A stretch of DNA of 64,000 nucleotides from Bacteroides sp. MSB163 (GTDB lineage Bacteria; Bacteroidota; Bacteroidia; Bacteroidales; Bacteroidaceae), in NCBI RefSeq assembly GCF_036416795.1, contig NZ_CP143867.1:6254001-6318000 (forward strand). Direction: 5' to 3'. Numbering within the stretch: the stretch's first letter is position 1; the number at the start of each line of letters is the position of its first letter. The translations under genes and the position numbers were made by a program. Shown one piece after another: positions 32,644-42,053 of the stretch. The notes under the pieces were generated by a model. That model ran no database searches and had not been told where the DNA came from. It worked only from the letters and a program-made list of their open reading frames with translations.

Positions 32644-34278
32644 ATGATTTCAATAGACGGACTGGCCGTAGAATTCGGCGGCACCACCTTATTCAGTGAC
32701 GTTTCCTTCGTTATTAATGAAAAAGACCGCATCGCCCTGATGGGAAAGAACGGAGCGGGAAAAAGCACCTTACTGAAAATTCTGGCAGGAGTACGCCAAC
32801 CTACCCGGGGCAAAATCTCGACACCTAAAGACAGTGTTATCGCTTACCTGCCGCAACATCTGATGACGGAAGACGGACGTACCGTATTCCAGGAAACCGC
32901 ACAGGCTTTCTCACACCTGCATGAGATGGAAGCAGAAATAGAGCGCCTCAACAAAGAACTGGAAACACGTACCGATTATGAAAGTGACAGCTACATGGAA
33001 CTGATTGAAACGGTTTCCGCCCTGAGTGAGAAATTCTACTCTATCGATGCTACCAACTATGAGGAAGATGTAGAAAAAGCTCTGTTAGGACTCGGCTTCA
33101 GTCGCGAAGATTTCAACCGCCAGACCAGTGACTTCAGCGGTGGATGGCGTATGCGCATCGAGCTAGCCAAACTACTGTTGCAAAAGCCGGATGTACTGTT
33201 ACTGGATGAGCCTACCAACCACCTCGACATCGAAAGTATTCAGTGGTTGGAAGATTTCCTTATCAATAATGGTAAAGCTGTTATTGTCATCAGCCACGAC
33301 CGCAAGTTTGTGGATAATATCACTACCCGTACCATTGAAGTGACAATGGGACGTATCTATGATTATAAAGTAAATTACTCCAAATATCTGGAACTCCGCA
33401 AAGAACGTCGTGAACAACAACAAAAGGCTTACGACGAACAACAGAAGTTCATTGCCGAAACCAAAGAATTCATTGAACGCTTCAAAGGCACTTACTCCAA
33501 AACCCTGCAAGTACAAAGCCGCGTAAAAATGTTGGAAAAGTTGGAAATTCTGGAAGTAGATGAAGAAGATACTTCGGCACTACGGTTGAAATTTCCGCCA
33601 TCTCCACGTTCCGGCAATTATCCTGTAATCATGGAAAACGTAGGTAAAACCTATGGCGACCATGTGGTATTCAAAAACGCTACACTGACCGTGGAACGGG
33701 GAGACAAATTAGCATTTGTCGGCAAAAACGGCGAAGGTAAGTCCACCTTGGTGAAATGTATCATGAAAGAGATTGAACACGATGGCACGCTGACACTCGG
33801 ACATAATGTACAGATCGGTTATTTCGCACAAAACCAAGCTTCTCTGCTGAACGAAAACCTAACGGTATTCCAAACGATTGACGATGTGGCAAAGGGAGAA
33901 ATACGTAATAAGATACGTGACCTGCTGGGTGCTTTCATGTTCGGTGGCCCAGAGCAATCCATGAAGAAAGTAAAAGTGCTTTCCGGTGGAGAGCGCACAC
34001 GACTCGCCATGATTAAACTGTTGTTGGAACCGGTAAACCTACTGATTCTGGATGAGCCGACGAACCACCTCGACCTGAAGACCAAGGACATTCTGAAGCA
34101 AGCGCTGTTGGATTTCGATGGTACGCTGATTGTAGTAAGCCATGACCGTGACTTCCTGGACGGACTGGTTACCAAGGTCTACGAATTCGGTAATAAACAA
34201 GTAAAGGAACACTTAAGCGGCATCTACGAATTCCTGGAAAAGAAGAAAATGGAGTCACTCCGCGAACTGGAAAGGTAA
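32644..34278 (+). CDS. ABC-F family ATPase
   Basis: A soluble twin-ATPase protein acting on ribosomes, 544 aa with no membrane segment. The first cassette has GKNGAGKST, DFSGGWRMR and LLLDEPTNHLD; the second GKNGEGKST, VLSGGERTR and LILDEPTNHLD. A charged linker (about 245-310: RREQQQKAYDEQQKF) is the P-site tRNA interaction motif region. The size and long linker resemble housekeeping YbiT-like members more than resistance proteins (inference). Confidence 0.92.
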   Translation: MISIDGLAVEFGGTTLFSDVSFVINEKDRIALMGKNGAGKSTLLKILAGVRQPTRGKISTPKDSVIAYLPQHLMTEDGRTVFQETAQAFSHLHEMEAEIERLNKELETRTDYESDSYMELIETVSALSEKFYSIDATNYEEDVEKALLGLGFSREDFNRQTSDFSGGWRMRIELAKLLLQKPDVLLLDEPTNHLDIESIQWLEDFLINNGKAVIVISHDRKFVDNITTRTIEVTMGRIYDYKVNYSKYLELRKERREQQQKAYDEQQKFIAETKEFIERFKGTYSKTLQVQSRVKMLEKLEILEVDEEDTSALRLKFPPSPRSGNYPVIMENVGKTYGDHVVFKNATLTVERGDKLAFVGKNGEGKSTLVKCIMKEIEHDGTLTLGHNVQIGYFAQNQASLLNENLTVFQTIDDVAKGEIRNKIRDLLGAFMFGGPEQSMKKVKVLSGGERTRLAMIKLLLEPVNLLILDEPTNHLDLKTKDILKQALLDFDGTLIVVSHDRDFLDGLVTKVYEFGNKQVKEHLSGIYEFLEKKKMESLRELER

Positions 34279-34355
34279 ACGTTCCTTAACAGGGCTTCCG
34301 CAACTTTTCTTGCGTCATATTGTTTCATTTTTATAAAACTCTAATTACGAGAACA

Positions 34356-35741
34356 ATGAAACGATATGACGCTATAATAATAGGCTTCGGCAAAGGTGGC
34401 AAGCTACTGGCGGTCGAATTAGCCAACCGCAACTGGAAAGTGGCGGTCATCGAACGTTCCCCGGACATGTACGGTGGAACCTGTATAAATGTAGGATGTA
34501 TTCCTACTAAAACCATGATAAACGAATCAGAATTCGCCGAACGTATCTATCAAGACGATTATAAGAAACAATCCAAGTTATATTCCCTCGCCCTAAGGCG
34601 CAAGGATAAGCTGGTCACCTTCCTTCGAGAAAAGAACGTCGAAAATCTGACGAATAACCCTAATATAACATTGTATGACGGAACTGCATCTTTTCTCTGT
34701 CCGGACACGGTAAAGGTAGTCCCTTCACCGGAAAGTGAAGATTACTTTGAACTGGAAGGAAAAGAAATCTTTATCAATACCGGTTCTACACCTATCCTAC
34801 CCGATATTGATGGATTAAAAAACAGCCGATACGTATATACAAGTGAGACATTGCTGCATACCGAGATTCTTCCCCAACACTTGCTGATTATAGGAAGCGG
34901 AGCTATCGGGCTGGAATTTGCCACCATGTATGCCGGATTCGGCAGCAAGGTTACTATTCTGGAAGCCGGTAAACGCTTCTTGCCGAAAGCTGATCGGGAG
35001 ATTGCCGAATATATGCGGGAAAGTCTGAAAAGAAAAAATATAGAGATACGCCTGAACGCACGCGTACAATCATTACATGATACAGTGGACGGCATTACCG
35101 CCACCTATACGGATGCCTCGGACGGCACACCTTACTTTCTTGAAGGCGATGCCCTACTCATTGCAACAGGACGTAAACCTATGATAGATGATCTGAATCT
35201 GGAAAAAGCAAAAATACAGGTTAATGCACAAGGAGGGATCATTGTCAATGAGCAATTACGCACTACTGCACCACACGTCTGGGCCTTGGGAGACGCTAAA
35301 GGCGGGGAAATGTATGATTACCTTTCAATTGACGATTCCCGTATCATCTTAAATCATCTTTTCGGTAATAAGGAACGTTCTGTTGACGACCGTAATCCTG
35401 TACCTTACGCCATCTTCACAGATCCGCCTATGGCACATATCGGTCTGACGGAAGAAGAAGCCATGAAACGTGGATATCCCATCAAGATTTCACGTCTGCC
35501 CGCCTCCGCCATCCCTCGTGCACGTACTTTGCAGAATATGGATGGGATGCTAAAAGCTATTGTAAATACGGATACTGAGAAAATACTGGGCTGCTCACTC
35601 TTTTGTGTGAATGCACCGGAACTCATCAATCTGGTAGCGTTTGTCATGAAAACCGGGCAGAAATCTTCGGCTTTACGTAACTTCATATTCACCCATCCCA
35701 GTATGAGTGAAGGTTTAAATGGATTATTCAAGGCTTTTTAA
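34356..35741 (+). CDS. FAD-dependent disulfide oxidoreductase, RclA/mercuric-reductase-like
   Basis: A class I flavoprotein disulfide reductase. The FAD fingerprint is YDAIIIGFGKGGKLLAVELA, the redox disulfide GGTCINVGCIPTK (C-x4-C), the NAD(P) site IIGSGAIGLEFATMYAGFGS, and the second FAD motif WALGDAKGG. The C-terminal dimerisation domain is complete but has the FTHPSMSEGL ending and no extra CC pair, as in RclA rather than MerA. It lies just upstream of the metal-efflux operon, so a redox or metal-stress role is plausible. The ATG at 34356 begins the FAD motif. Confidence 0.85.
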   Translation: MKRYDAIIIGFGKGGKLLAVELANRNWKVAVIERSPDMYGGTCINVGCIPTKTMINESEFAERIYQDDYKKQSKLYSLALRRKDKLVTFLREKNVENLTNNPNITLYDGTASFLCPDTVKVVPSPESEDYFELEGKEIFINTGSTPILPDIDGLKNSRYVYTSETLLHTEILPQHLLIIGSGAIGLEFATMYAGFGSKVTILEAGKRFLPKADREIAEYMRESLKRKNIEIRLNARVQSLHDTVDGITATYTDASDGTPYFLEGDALLIATGRKPMIDDLNLEKAKIQVNAQGGIIVNEQLRTTAPHVWALGDAKGGEMYDYLSIDDSRIILNHLFGNKERSVDDRNPVPYAIFTDPPMAHIGLTEEEAMKRGYPIKISRLPASAIPRARTLQNMDGMLKAIVNTDTEKILGCSLFCVNAPELINLVAFVMKTGQKSSALRNFIFTHPSMSEGLNGLFKAF

Positions 35742-35775
35742 TAACTAACATTTGGTAATTAAGCCGTTAACTTCT

Positions 35776-35783
35776 ATCTTTGT
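35776..35783 (+). promoter_or_regulatory. Promoter -7 element for the Cys/His-rich gene
   Basis: TATCTTTG, 20 nt before the ATG at 35803; it shows that an upstream in-frame start at 35752 is not used. Confidence 0.65.
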
Positions 35784-35802
35784 CCGCAATAAAAAAATAA
35801 GG

Positions 35803-36216
35803 ATGCAGAGAAAACGGTACATAACACTCTTTTTTATATTCATCAGCATGGTCATGCTGGTGGTACCGGTTATTCCTCACCACCATCACAATAATGGGTT
35901 GATATGTATGAAGAATGACATAACTCCCAATTGTTGCGGACAACAACACACCCCGGATAGCGAACATTGCTGTTGCGATACGGGATGTGTTACTACCCAC
36001 TTTTTCCAGCAAACTCCCAGCCCGGACAACGGATGGACACATCCGGATTTTCCGCTGGTTATCACATTATTCTCCGAACCACTTCTCAGACTATTGGTCC
36101 TCCCCGAAGAAAGCGGGCAAAGACAGGATTGCATATACCAGGAATCACTTCATGGCACGTATCTCACACGTGCCACAGGACTTCGTGCACCTCCGTGTGT
36201 CCTTACTTTATCGTAA
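35803..36216 (+). CDS. Cys/His-rich small membrane protein before the metal-efflux genes
   Basis: A 137-aa protein with one N-terminal membrane segment (YITLFFIFISMVMLVVPVI) followed by HHHHN and a Cys cluster (NCCGQQHT, HCCCDTGC), which looks metal-binding. It resembles the small proteins annotated as DUF6769 beside Bacteroides CusA genes, but I cite that from memory. The C-terminus is low-complexity. It directly precedes the RND adaptor, separated by a terminator and a second promoter, so it may act as a metal sensor or chaperone (inference). Confidence 0.7.
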   Translation: MQRKRYITLFFIFISMVMLVVPVIPHHHHNNGLICMKNDITPNCCGQQHTPDSEHCCCDTGCVTTHFFQQTPSPDNGWTHPDFPLVITLFSEPLLRLLVLPEESGQRQDCIYQESLHGTYLTRATGLRAPPCVLTLS

Positions 36217-36217
36217 A

Positions 36218-36244
36218 GTCTGCAACTTTATTGCAGGCTTTTAT
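36218..36244 (+). terminator. Terminator between the Cys/His-rich gene and the RND adaptor
   Basis: GTCTGCAA (36218-36225) pairs with TTGCAGGC (36231-36238), then TTTTAT. It is immediately followed by a promoter. Confidence 0.7.
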
Positions 36245-36247
36245 CTC

Positions 36248-36255
36248 TAATTTTG
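36248..36255 (+). promoter_or_regulatory. Promoter -7 element for the RND efflux operon
   Basis: TAATTTTG, 36 nt before the adaptor ATG, matches TAnnTTTG. Confidence 0.6.
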
Positions 36256-36290
36256 CACACAGATAAAAGTAAGAACATAAAAATATCATC

Positions 36291-37529
36291 ATGAAAAAAA
36301 TTCTTTTTATGGGAGTCATGGGATTATTCCTGTTAGGCTCTTGCAATAGTAAATCCGGCGATGGACACGAAGGTCATAATCATGAAACAGAAAAACATGA
36401 GCACGAAGGTTGTGACCATGATCATGAAAGCGAAGACCACAATCACGAAGGTGACGAACATAACCACGATGGACATAGCCACGATGAACAAGCAGCCGGA
36501 CATAGTGACGAAATCATTCTGCCTACCGCCAAAGCACAGGCTGCCGGAGTAAAATCCAATGTTGTAGAACCGGGGATTTTCCATCAGGTTATAAAAACCA
36601 GCGGTCAAGTAATGGCAGCACAAGGAGATGAGAGCGTGGCTGTAGCAACCGTAGCTGGTGTAGTATCTTTCCGTGGAAAGATAATCGAAGGTATGAGTGT
36701 CAGTAAAGGTACGCCACTGGTGACATTATCTTCCAAGAACATGGCGGATGGTGACCCCGTAGAACGGGCACGTATCGCTTATGAAGTTTCCAAGAAAGAA
36801 TATGAGCGCATGAAAGCCCTCGTAGGAAATAAGATTGTTTCTGAAAAAGATTTCGCTCAGGCGGAACAAGCATACGAAAATGCACGTATCAGCTACGAAG
36901 CCGTAGCTAAAAATAGTTCAGCAAGCGGACAAGCTGTAGTTTCCCCTATCAGCGGATATGTAAAAAGCCTGTTAGTGAAAGAAGGCGACTATGTAGCCGT
37001 AGGGCAACCGTTAGTCAGCATTACGCAAAACCGCAAATTGTTCCTGCGTGCTGATGTGTCTGAGAAATATTACCAGTATCTGCGTACTATTGGTTCTGCT
37101 AATTTCTGCACTCCTTATAATAATAAGGTATATACATTGAAAGACTTAGACGGGCGTCTTCTCTCTTATGGCAAGGCTTCCGGTAGTGATGGTGGATATT
37201 ATGTACCTGTAACCTTTGAGTTCGACAACAAAGGTGATATTATCCCCGGTTCGTTTGTAGAAATCTTCTTATTGTCTTCCCCTATAGAAAACGTAATATC
37301 CCTGCCCCATTCAGCATTGACTGAAGAGCAAGGCAGTTTCTTTGTCTACCTGCAACTGGATAAAGAAGGATATAAGAAACAACTCGTAACTCTCGGAGCC
37401 GATAACGGTGAAAGCGTACAGATTCTCTCAGGTGTAAAAGCTGGAGACCGCGTGGTTACCGAAGGGGCTTATCAAGTGAAACTGGCAAGCGCTACGAATG
37501 CGATACCGGCACACAGTCACGAACACTAA
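36291..37529 (+). CDS. cusB: CusB/CzcB-type RND periplasmic adaptor with His-rich N-terminus
   Basis: Membrane-fusion protein that links the RND pump to the outer-membrane channel. The lipobox is LLGSC; residues ~25-72 are a dense His/Asp/Glu run (HEGHNHETEKHEHEGC and similar repeats), a probable metal-loading segment. The adaptor fold follows: a lipoyl-like half (IIEGMSVSKGTPLVTL), an alpha-hairpin (~150-205), and the second lipoyl half (VVSPISGYVKSLLVKEGDYVAVGQ). The C-terminus also ends HSHEH. Cu/Ag is likely but Zn/Co/Cd cannot be excluded. Confidence 0.88.
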   Translation: MKKILFMGVMGLFLLGSCNSKSGDGHEGHNHETEKHEHEGCDHDHESEDHNHEGDEHNHDGHSHDEQAAGHSDEIILPTAKAQAAGVKSNVVEPGIFHQVIKTSGQVMAAQGDESVAVATVAGVVSFRGKIIEGMSVSKGTPLVTLSSKNMADGDPVERARIAYEVSKKEYERMKALVGNKIVSEKDFAQAEQAYENARISYEAVAKNSSASGQAVVSPISGYVKSLLVKEGDYVAVGQPLVSITQNRKLFLRADVSEKYYQYLRTIGSANFCTPYNNKVYTLKDLDGRLLSYGKASGSDGGYYVPVTFEFDNKGDIIPGSFVEIFLLSSPIENVISLPHSALTEEQGSFFVYLQLDKEGYKKQLVTLGADNGESVQILSGVKAGDRVVTEGAYQVKLASATNAIPAHSHEH

Positions 37530-37673
37530 ACTTATTTACTATTTGACAAGTTACTATTTACTATTTGGCTGTGCAATGCGTGAAGCTGATGATAAGAATA
37601 GTAAATGTCAAATGGTAAAAGACAAGGTGTATCAAATAGTAAATATAAATAGTAAAATAGTTAATATATCATC

Positions 37674-40600
37674 GTGTTAAATAAGATCATACATTTCTCA
37701 CTTCATAACCGCATCCTGGTGCTTGTGGCCTCGGTGTTGTTACTGATAGGCGGAACTTACACCGCCATGCATACGGAAGTGGACGTATTTCCAGATCTCA
37801 ATGCACCTACGGTTGTCATCATGACTGAGGCAAACGGCATGGCGGCAGAAGAAGTGGAACAACTCGTTACATTTCCTGTAGAAACAGCTGTGAACGGTGC
37901 AACAGGTGTGCGCCGCGTACGTTCTTCATCTACCAACGGCTTCTCTGTAGTATGGGTAGAATTCGATTGGGATACGGATATTTATCTGGCCCGGCAGATT
38001 GTCAGCGAAAAGTTGGCCGTCGTAAGTGAAAGCCTGCCTACCGGTGTAGGTAAACCAACGTTGGGTCCACAATCATCCATTCTGGGTGAAATGCTGATTA
38101 TCGGATTGACGGCCGACTCTACCTCCATGCTCGACCTGCGTACAATAGCCGACTGGACCATCCGTCCGCGTCTGCTCTCTACGGGCGGTGTAGCACAGGT
38201 AGCAGTACTTGGAGGTGATATAAAGGAATATCAGATACAATTAGATCCGGAACGGATGCGGCATTATGGCGTTACGCTGAATGAAATCATGACTGTAACC
38301 CGCGAAATGAATCTGAACGCAAACGGTGGCGTGCTATATGAATATGGTAACGAATACATTGTGCGTGGAGTACTTTCTACCGACCGTGTAGATCAACTGG
38401 CACGTGCCGTAGTACGTGGTGGAACAGCTTCGGGCAGTGCTCCTATCTTACTGGAAGACATTGCAGATGTACATATCGGAGCAAAGCTACCCAAACTGGG
38501 TACAGCATCCGAACGGGGTAAATCCGCCGTACTGTTAACAGTAACCAAGCAACCAGCCACCAGTACACTGGAATTAACGGATAAATTAGAAGCATCTTTA
38601 AAAGACTTGCAGAAGAACCTGCCACCGGATGTAAAAGTCAGCACAGACATCTTCCGCCAGAGCCGCTTTATCGAAAGCTCTATCGGAAACGTACAGAAGT
38701 CCTTGTTTGAAGGAGGTATCTTCGTTGTGATTGTCCTATTCCTGTTCCTTGCGAATGTACGTACAACGGTGATCTCATTGGTTACACTACCGCTTTCATT
38801 GATTACTTCACTGGTAACACTGCATTATATGGGCTTCACAATTAATACAATGAGCCTCGGTGGTCTTGCCATCGCTATCGGTTCGCTGGTGGATGATGCC
38901 ATTGTGGACGTGGAGAACGTATATAAACGACTCCACGAGAATAAGTTAAAGCCTGTGGAAGAACGCCTTTCCATACTGGAAGTAGTATTCAACGCATCGA
39001 AAGAAGTACGTATGCCTATTCTGAATTCTACGCTGATTATCGTAGTCAGTTTCGTACCGCTGTTCTTCCTCACCGGCATGGAAGGCCGTATGCTGGTTCC
39101 ACTGGGTATTGCGTTCATTGTAGCACTGGCAGCTTCTACGGTAGTGGCATTGACAGTTACACCAGTACTTTGCTCCTATCTTTTAGGAAAAGACAAGAAG
39201 AAGGAACAGAAAGAGAGCAGCGACTCGTTCGTAGCACGCAAGATGAAACAGTGGTATGGTGCTGCATTGGCATTCGTACTGGGACATAAGAAGATCGTAC
39301 TGGGCGGTACAATCGGTCTGTTCGTAGTTGCCCTGGTATGTTTCTTCACATTGGGACGTTCGTTCCTGCCACCTTTCAACGAAGGTTCGTTTACGATTAA
39401 CATATCTTCTTTACCAGGCATCTCATTAGAAGAAAGTGACAAGATGGGACACCGTGCGGAGGAATTACTGCTCAGCATTCCCGAAATACAAACCGTTGCC
39501 CGTAAGACCGGACGTGCTGAACTGGACGAGCATGCACTTGGTGTGAATGTTTCGGAAATAGAAGCTCCGTTCGAATTGAAAGATCGTTCACGCAGTGAGC
39601 TGGTTGCCGAAGTACGCGAAAAGTTAGGTACTATCGTAGGGGCAAATGTGGAAATCGGCCAGCCTATCAGCCACCGTATCGATGCTATGCTCAGTGGTAC
39701 AAAAGCCAACATCGCAATTAAACTGTTTGGTGACGACCTGAACCGTATGTTTACCTTGGGTAATGAAATCAAAGGTGCCATCCAGGATATTCCGGGTATT
39801 GCCGACCTGAATGTAGAACAACAAATAGAACGTCCTCAGCTTATCATTTCACCCAAGCGGGAAATGCTGGCTAAGTTTGGTATCTCATTACCGGAATTCT
39901 CTGAGTTCGTGAATGTCTGTCTTGCTGGTGAAACCGTATCACAGGTATACGAGAAAGGTAAAAGTTTCGACCTTACCGTACGTGTACGTGATGATCTTCG
40001 CGACGAAATGGAGAAGATACGCAACTTGATGATAGATACAAGTGACGGAAAGAAAATACCTTTGAACTACATCGCAGAAGTGCGTTCTGCCATGGGACCG
40101 AATACCATCAGCCGCGAGAATGTGAAACGTAAAATCGTGATCTCCGCCAATGTTGCCGACCGCGACCTGCGCAGTGTGGTGAATGATATTCAGGCCCGTG
40201 TGGACAAGGATATTAAATTGCCCGAAGGGTATCATCTGGAATATGGCGGCCAATTTGAGAGTGAACAGGCAGCAAGCCGCACCTTGTTACTCACATCATT
40301 GATGAGTATTGTGGTGATCTTCTTACTGCTTTATCATGAATTCCGTAGTGTAAAAGAGAGTGCAATCATACTTATCAACCTGCCGCTTGCATTGATCGGT
40401 GGTGTGTTTGCTTTGTTGATGACAACGGGAGAGGTGAGTATTCCGGCTATTATCGGTTTTATTTCACTATTTGGTATCGCCACCCGAAACGGTATGTTAC
40501 TGATCAGCCACTACAACCATTTGCAACAGGAAGAAGGACTGAATGTGTACGACAGTGTAATCCGTGGCTCAATGGACCGTTTGAATCCGATTCTGATGAC

Positions 40601-40778
40601 AGCATTGTCTTCTGCTCTCGCTCTTATTCCATTGGCATTGGGAGGAGATTTGCCGGGTAATGAAATTCAAAGTCCGATGGCGAAAGTTATCCTTGGCGGT
40701 CTTTTAACTTCCACGTTCCTGAACGGTTTCATCATTCCGATTGTTTATCTGATGATGCACCGGAAACCAGCGAATTAA
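37674..40778 (+). CDS. cusA: CusA/CzcA-type heavy-metal RND efflux pump
   Basis: The inner-membrane proton-driven pump, 1034 aa with two six-helix repeats and two large periplasmic loops. The heavy-metal RND signature GLAIAIGSLVDDAIVDVENV is in TM4, PVETAVNGATGVRRVRSSS is the usual N-terminal porter segment, and the C-terminus is complete. Translation starts at a GTG, 145 bp after the adaptor. That gap holds repeats of TTTACTATTTG in both orientations and no ORF. Confidence 0.92.
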   Translation: MLNKIIHFSLHNRILVLVASVLLLIGGTYTAMHTEVDVFPDLNAPTVVIMTEANGMAAEEVEQLVTFPVETAVNGATGVRRVRSSSTNGFSVVWVEFDWDTDIYLARQIVSEKLAVVSESLPTGVGKPTLGPQSSILGEMLIIGLTADSTSMLDLRTIADWTIRPRLLSTGGVAQVAVLGGDIKEYQIQLDPERMRHYGVTLNEIMTVTREMNLNANGGVLYEYGNEYIVRGVLSTDRVDQLARAVVRGGTASGSAPILLEDIADVHIGAKLPKLGTASERGKSAVLLTVTKQPATSTLELTDKLEASLKDLQKNLPPDVKVSTDIFRQSRFIESSIGNVQKSLFEGGIFVVIVLFLFLANVRTTVISLVTLPLSLITSLVTLHYMGFTINTMSLGGLAIAIGSLVDDAIVDVENVYKRLHENKLKPVEERLSILEVVFNASKEVRMPILNSTLIIVVSFVPLFFLTGMEGRMLVPLGIAFIVALAASTVVALTVTPVLCSYLLGKDKKKEQKESSDSFVARKMKQWYGAALAFVLGHKKIVLGGTIGLFVVALVCFFTLGRSFLPPFNEGSFTINISSLPGISLEESDKMGHRAEELLLSIPEIQTVARKTGRAELDEHALGVNVSEIEAPFELKDRSRSELVAEVREKLGTIVGANVEIGQPISHRIDAMLSGTKANIAIKLFGDDLNRMFTLGNEIKGAIQDIPGIADLNVEQQIERPQLIISPKREMLAKFGISLPEFSEFVNVCLAGETVSQVYEKGKSFDLTVRVRDDLRDEMEKIRNLMIDTSDGKKIPLNYIAEVRSAMGPNTISRENVKRKIVISANVADRDLRSVVNDIQARVDKDIKLPEGYHLEYGGQFESEQAASRTLLLTSLMSIVVIFLLLYHEFRSVKESAIILINLPLALIGGVFALLMTTGEVSIPAIIGFISLFGIATRNGMLLISHYNHLQQEEGLNVYDSVIRGSMDRLNPILMTALSSALALIPLALGGDLPGNEIQSPMAKVILGGLLTSTFLNGFIIPIVYLMMHRKPAN

Positions 40779-40808
40779 CATCCATATAACCATTAACAAT
40801 ATCAAATA

Positions 40809-41996
40809 ATGAAACGAATTCTGATATTTAGTATTATCACCTTTTTCCTATATGCGGGGATGCGCGCACAATCGGTCGACATAGACGAAGTGCTGCGCCG
40901 CATTGAAGCGAATAATAAAGAGTTGCAGGCCAACGCCCAACTCATCACTTCGCAGAAAATGGAAAACAAGTCAGAGAATAATCTTCCCGACCCAACCCTT
41001 TCTTATTCTCACCTGTGGGGAGCAAAAGATAAGGACGAAACCATCGGCGAGCTCGTTGTTTCACAAAGCTTCGACTTCCCTACGCTCTACGCTACGCGTG
41101 GACAAGTGAATCGTCTTAAAACCGGTGCACTCGATGCACAATCCACCGCCTTCCGCCAGCAACTGTTGCTTCAAGCCAAGGAAATATGCCTCGACATCCT
41201 CATGTTGCAACAACAGCAAAGATTGCTGGACGAACGTCTAAAACAGGCAGAAGAACTTTCCGCCTATTACAAGAAACGTTTGGAAACAGGAGATGCCAAT
41301 GTTTTGGAAACCAATAAAATCAATCTGGAATTGCTGAACGTTCGTACAGAAGCACGAACCAACCGCACCACCTTGGAAAACAAATGGCAAGAACTGACTG
41401 CATTGAACAGCAACCAGCCATTGCAAATCTCTTCTCTCAGCGAATATCCGCTGCATCCACTACCGGCTGATTATGAACAACTGCGTGAAGAGGTTATCGC
41501 GTCGGATGCTGCTTTGTGGTCACTGAGCAACGAAAGCGCTGCTGCCCGCAAACAAATTTCTGTCAGTAAACAAGGCTGGCTGCCTAAGTTGGAGTTAGGT
41601 TATCGTCGTAACACCGAATCGGGCACTCCGTTCAATGGTGTTGTGGTGGGCTTTTCTTTCCCCATCTTCGAGAACCGAAATAAGGTGAAGATAGCCAAGG
41701 CACAATCCATGAATATAGATTTTCAGAAAGAGAATGCGACTTTGCAGGCAGAGTCTTCATTAGCACAGCTTTATCGCGAAGCTCAATCCTTGCAAGCTTC
41801 CATGCAGGAATATCAGGAAGCCTTCAGCTCACAACAAGATCTCGCATTGCTTAAACAAGCCCTTACAGGTGGACAAATCAGCGTGATAGAATTCTTTGTG
41901 GAAGTTTCTGTGATTTATCAAAGCAAACAAAATCTGCTACAACTGGAGAACCAGTATCAGAAGGTGATGGCACAGATTTATAAGAGTAAGTTGTAA
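40809..41996 (+). CDS. cusC: TolC/CusC-type outer-membrane channel
   Basis: Outer-membrane efflux protein of 395 aa. A signal peptide ends at MRAQS. Two outer-membrane-efflux repeats follow with long helices (ITSQKMENKSENNLPDPTLS; FGFSFPIFENRNKVKIAKAQ-like motif in the second half), typical of trimeric channels in heavy-metal RND systems. It starts 30 nt after the pump and ends the operon; a terminator follows. It is shorter than classical TolC but normal for this branch. Confidence 0.88.
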   Translation: MKRILIFSIITFFLYAGMRAQSVDIDEVLRRIEANNKELQANAQLITSQKMENKSENNLPDPTLSYSHLWGAKDKDETIGELVVSQSFDFPTLYATRGQVNRLKTGALDAQSTAFRQQLLLQAKEICLDILMLQQQQRLLDERLKQAEELSAYYKKRLETGDANVLETNKINLELLNVRTEARTNRTTLENKWQELTALNSNQPLQISSLSEYPLHPLPADYEQLREEVIASDAALWSLSNESAAARKQISVSKQGWLPKLELGYRRNTESGTPFNGVVVGFSFPIFENRNKVKIAKAQSMNIDFQKENATLQAESSLAQLYREAQSLQASMQEYQEAFSSQQDLALLKQALTGGQISVIEFFVEVSVIYQSKQNLLQLENQYQKVMAQIYKSKL

Positions 41997-42014
41997 AAAC
42001 AGTATATTATAACG

Positions 42015-42045
42015 AAAGAGGGCTTGAATGTTCAGGCCCTCTTTT
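42015..42045. terminator. Bidirectional terminator
   Basis: AAAGAGGGC (42015-42023) pairs with GCCCTCTTT (42036-42044), with an inner TTGAA/TTCAG extension, between the convergent channel and serpin genes. Confidence 0.85.
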
Positions 42046-42053
42046 ATCATTTA

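Noticed and set aside
36333..36623. Minus-strand gene opposite the His-rich adaptor
   Set aside because: It is the complement of a low-complexity His/Asp/Glu run and only mirrors that composition.
39176..39781. 201-aa minus-strand ORF inside the RND pump
   Set aside because: It is a long open frame antisense to a strongly conserved gene, with Ser/Arg-rich shadow composition and no promoter.
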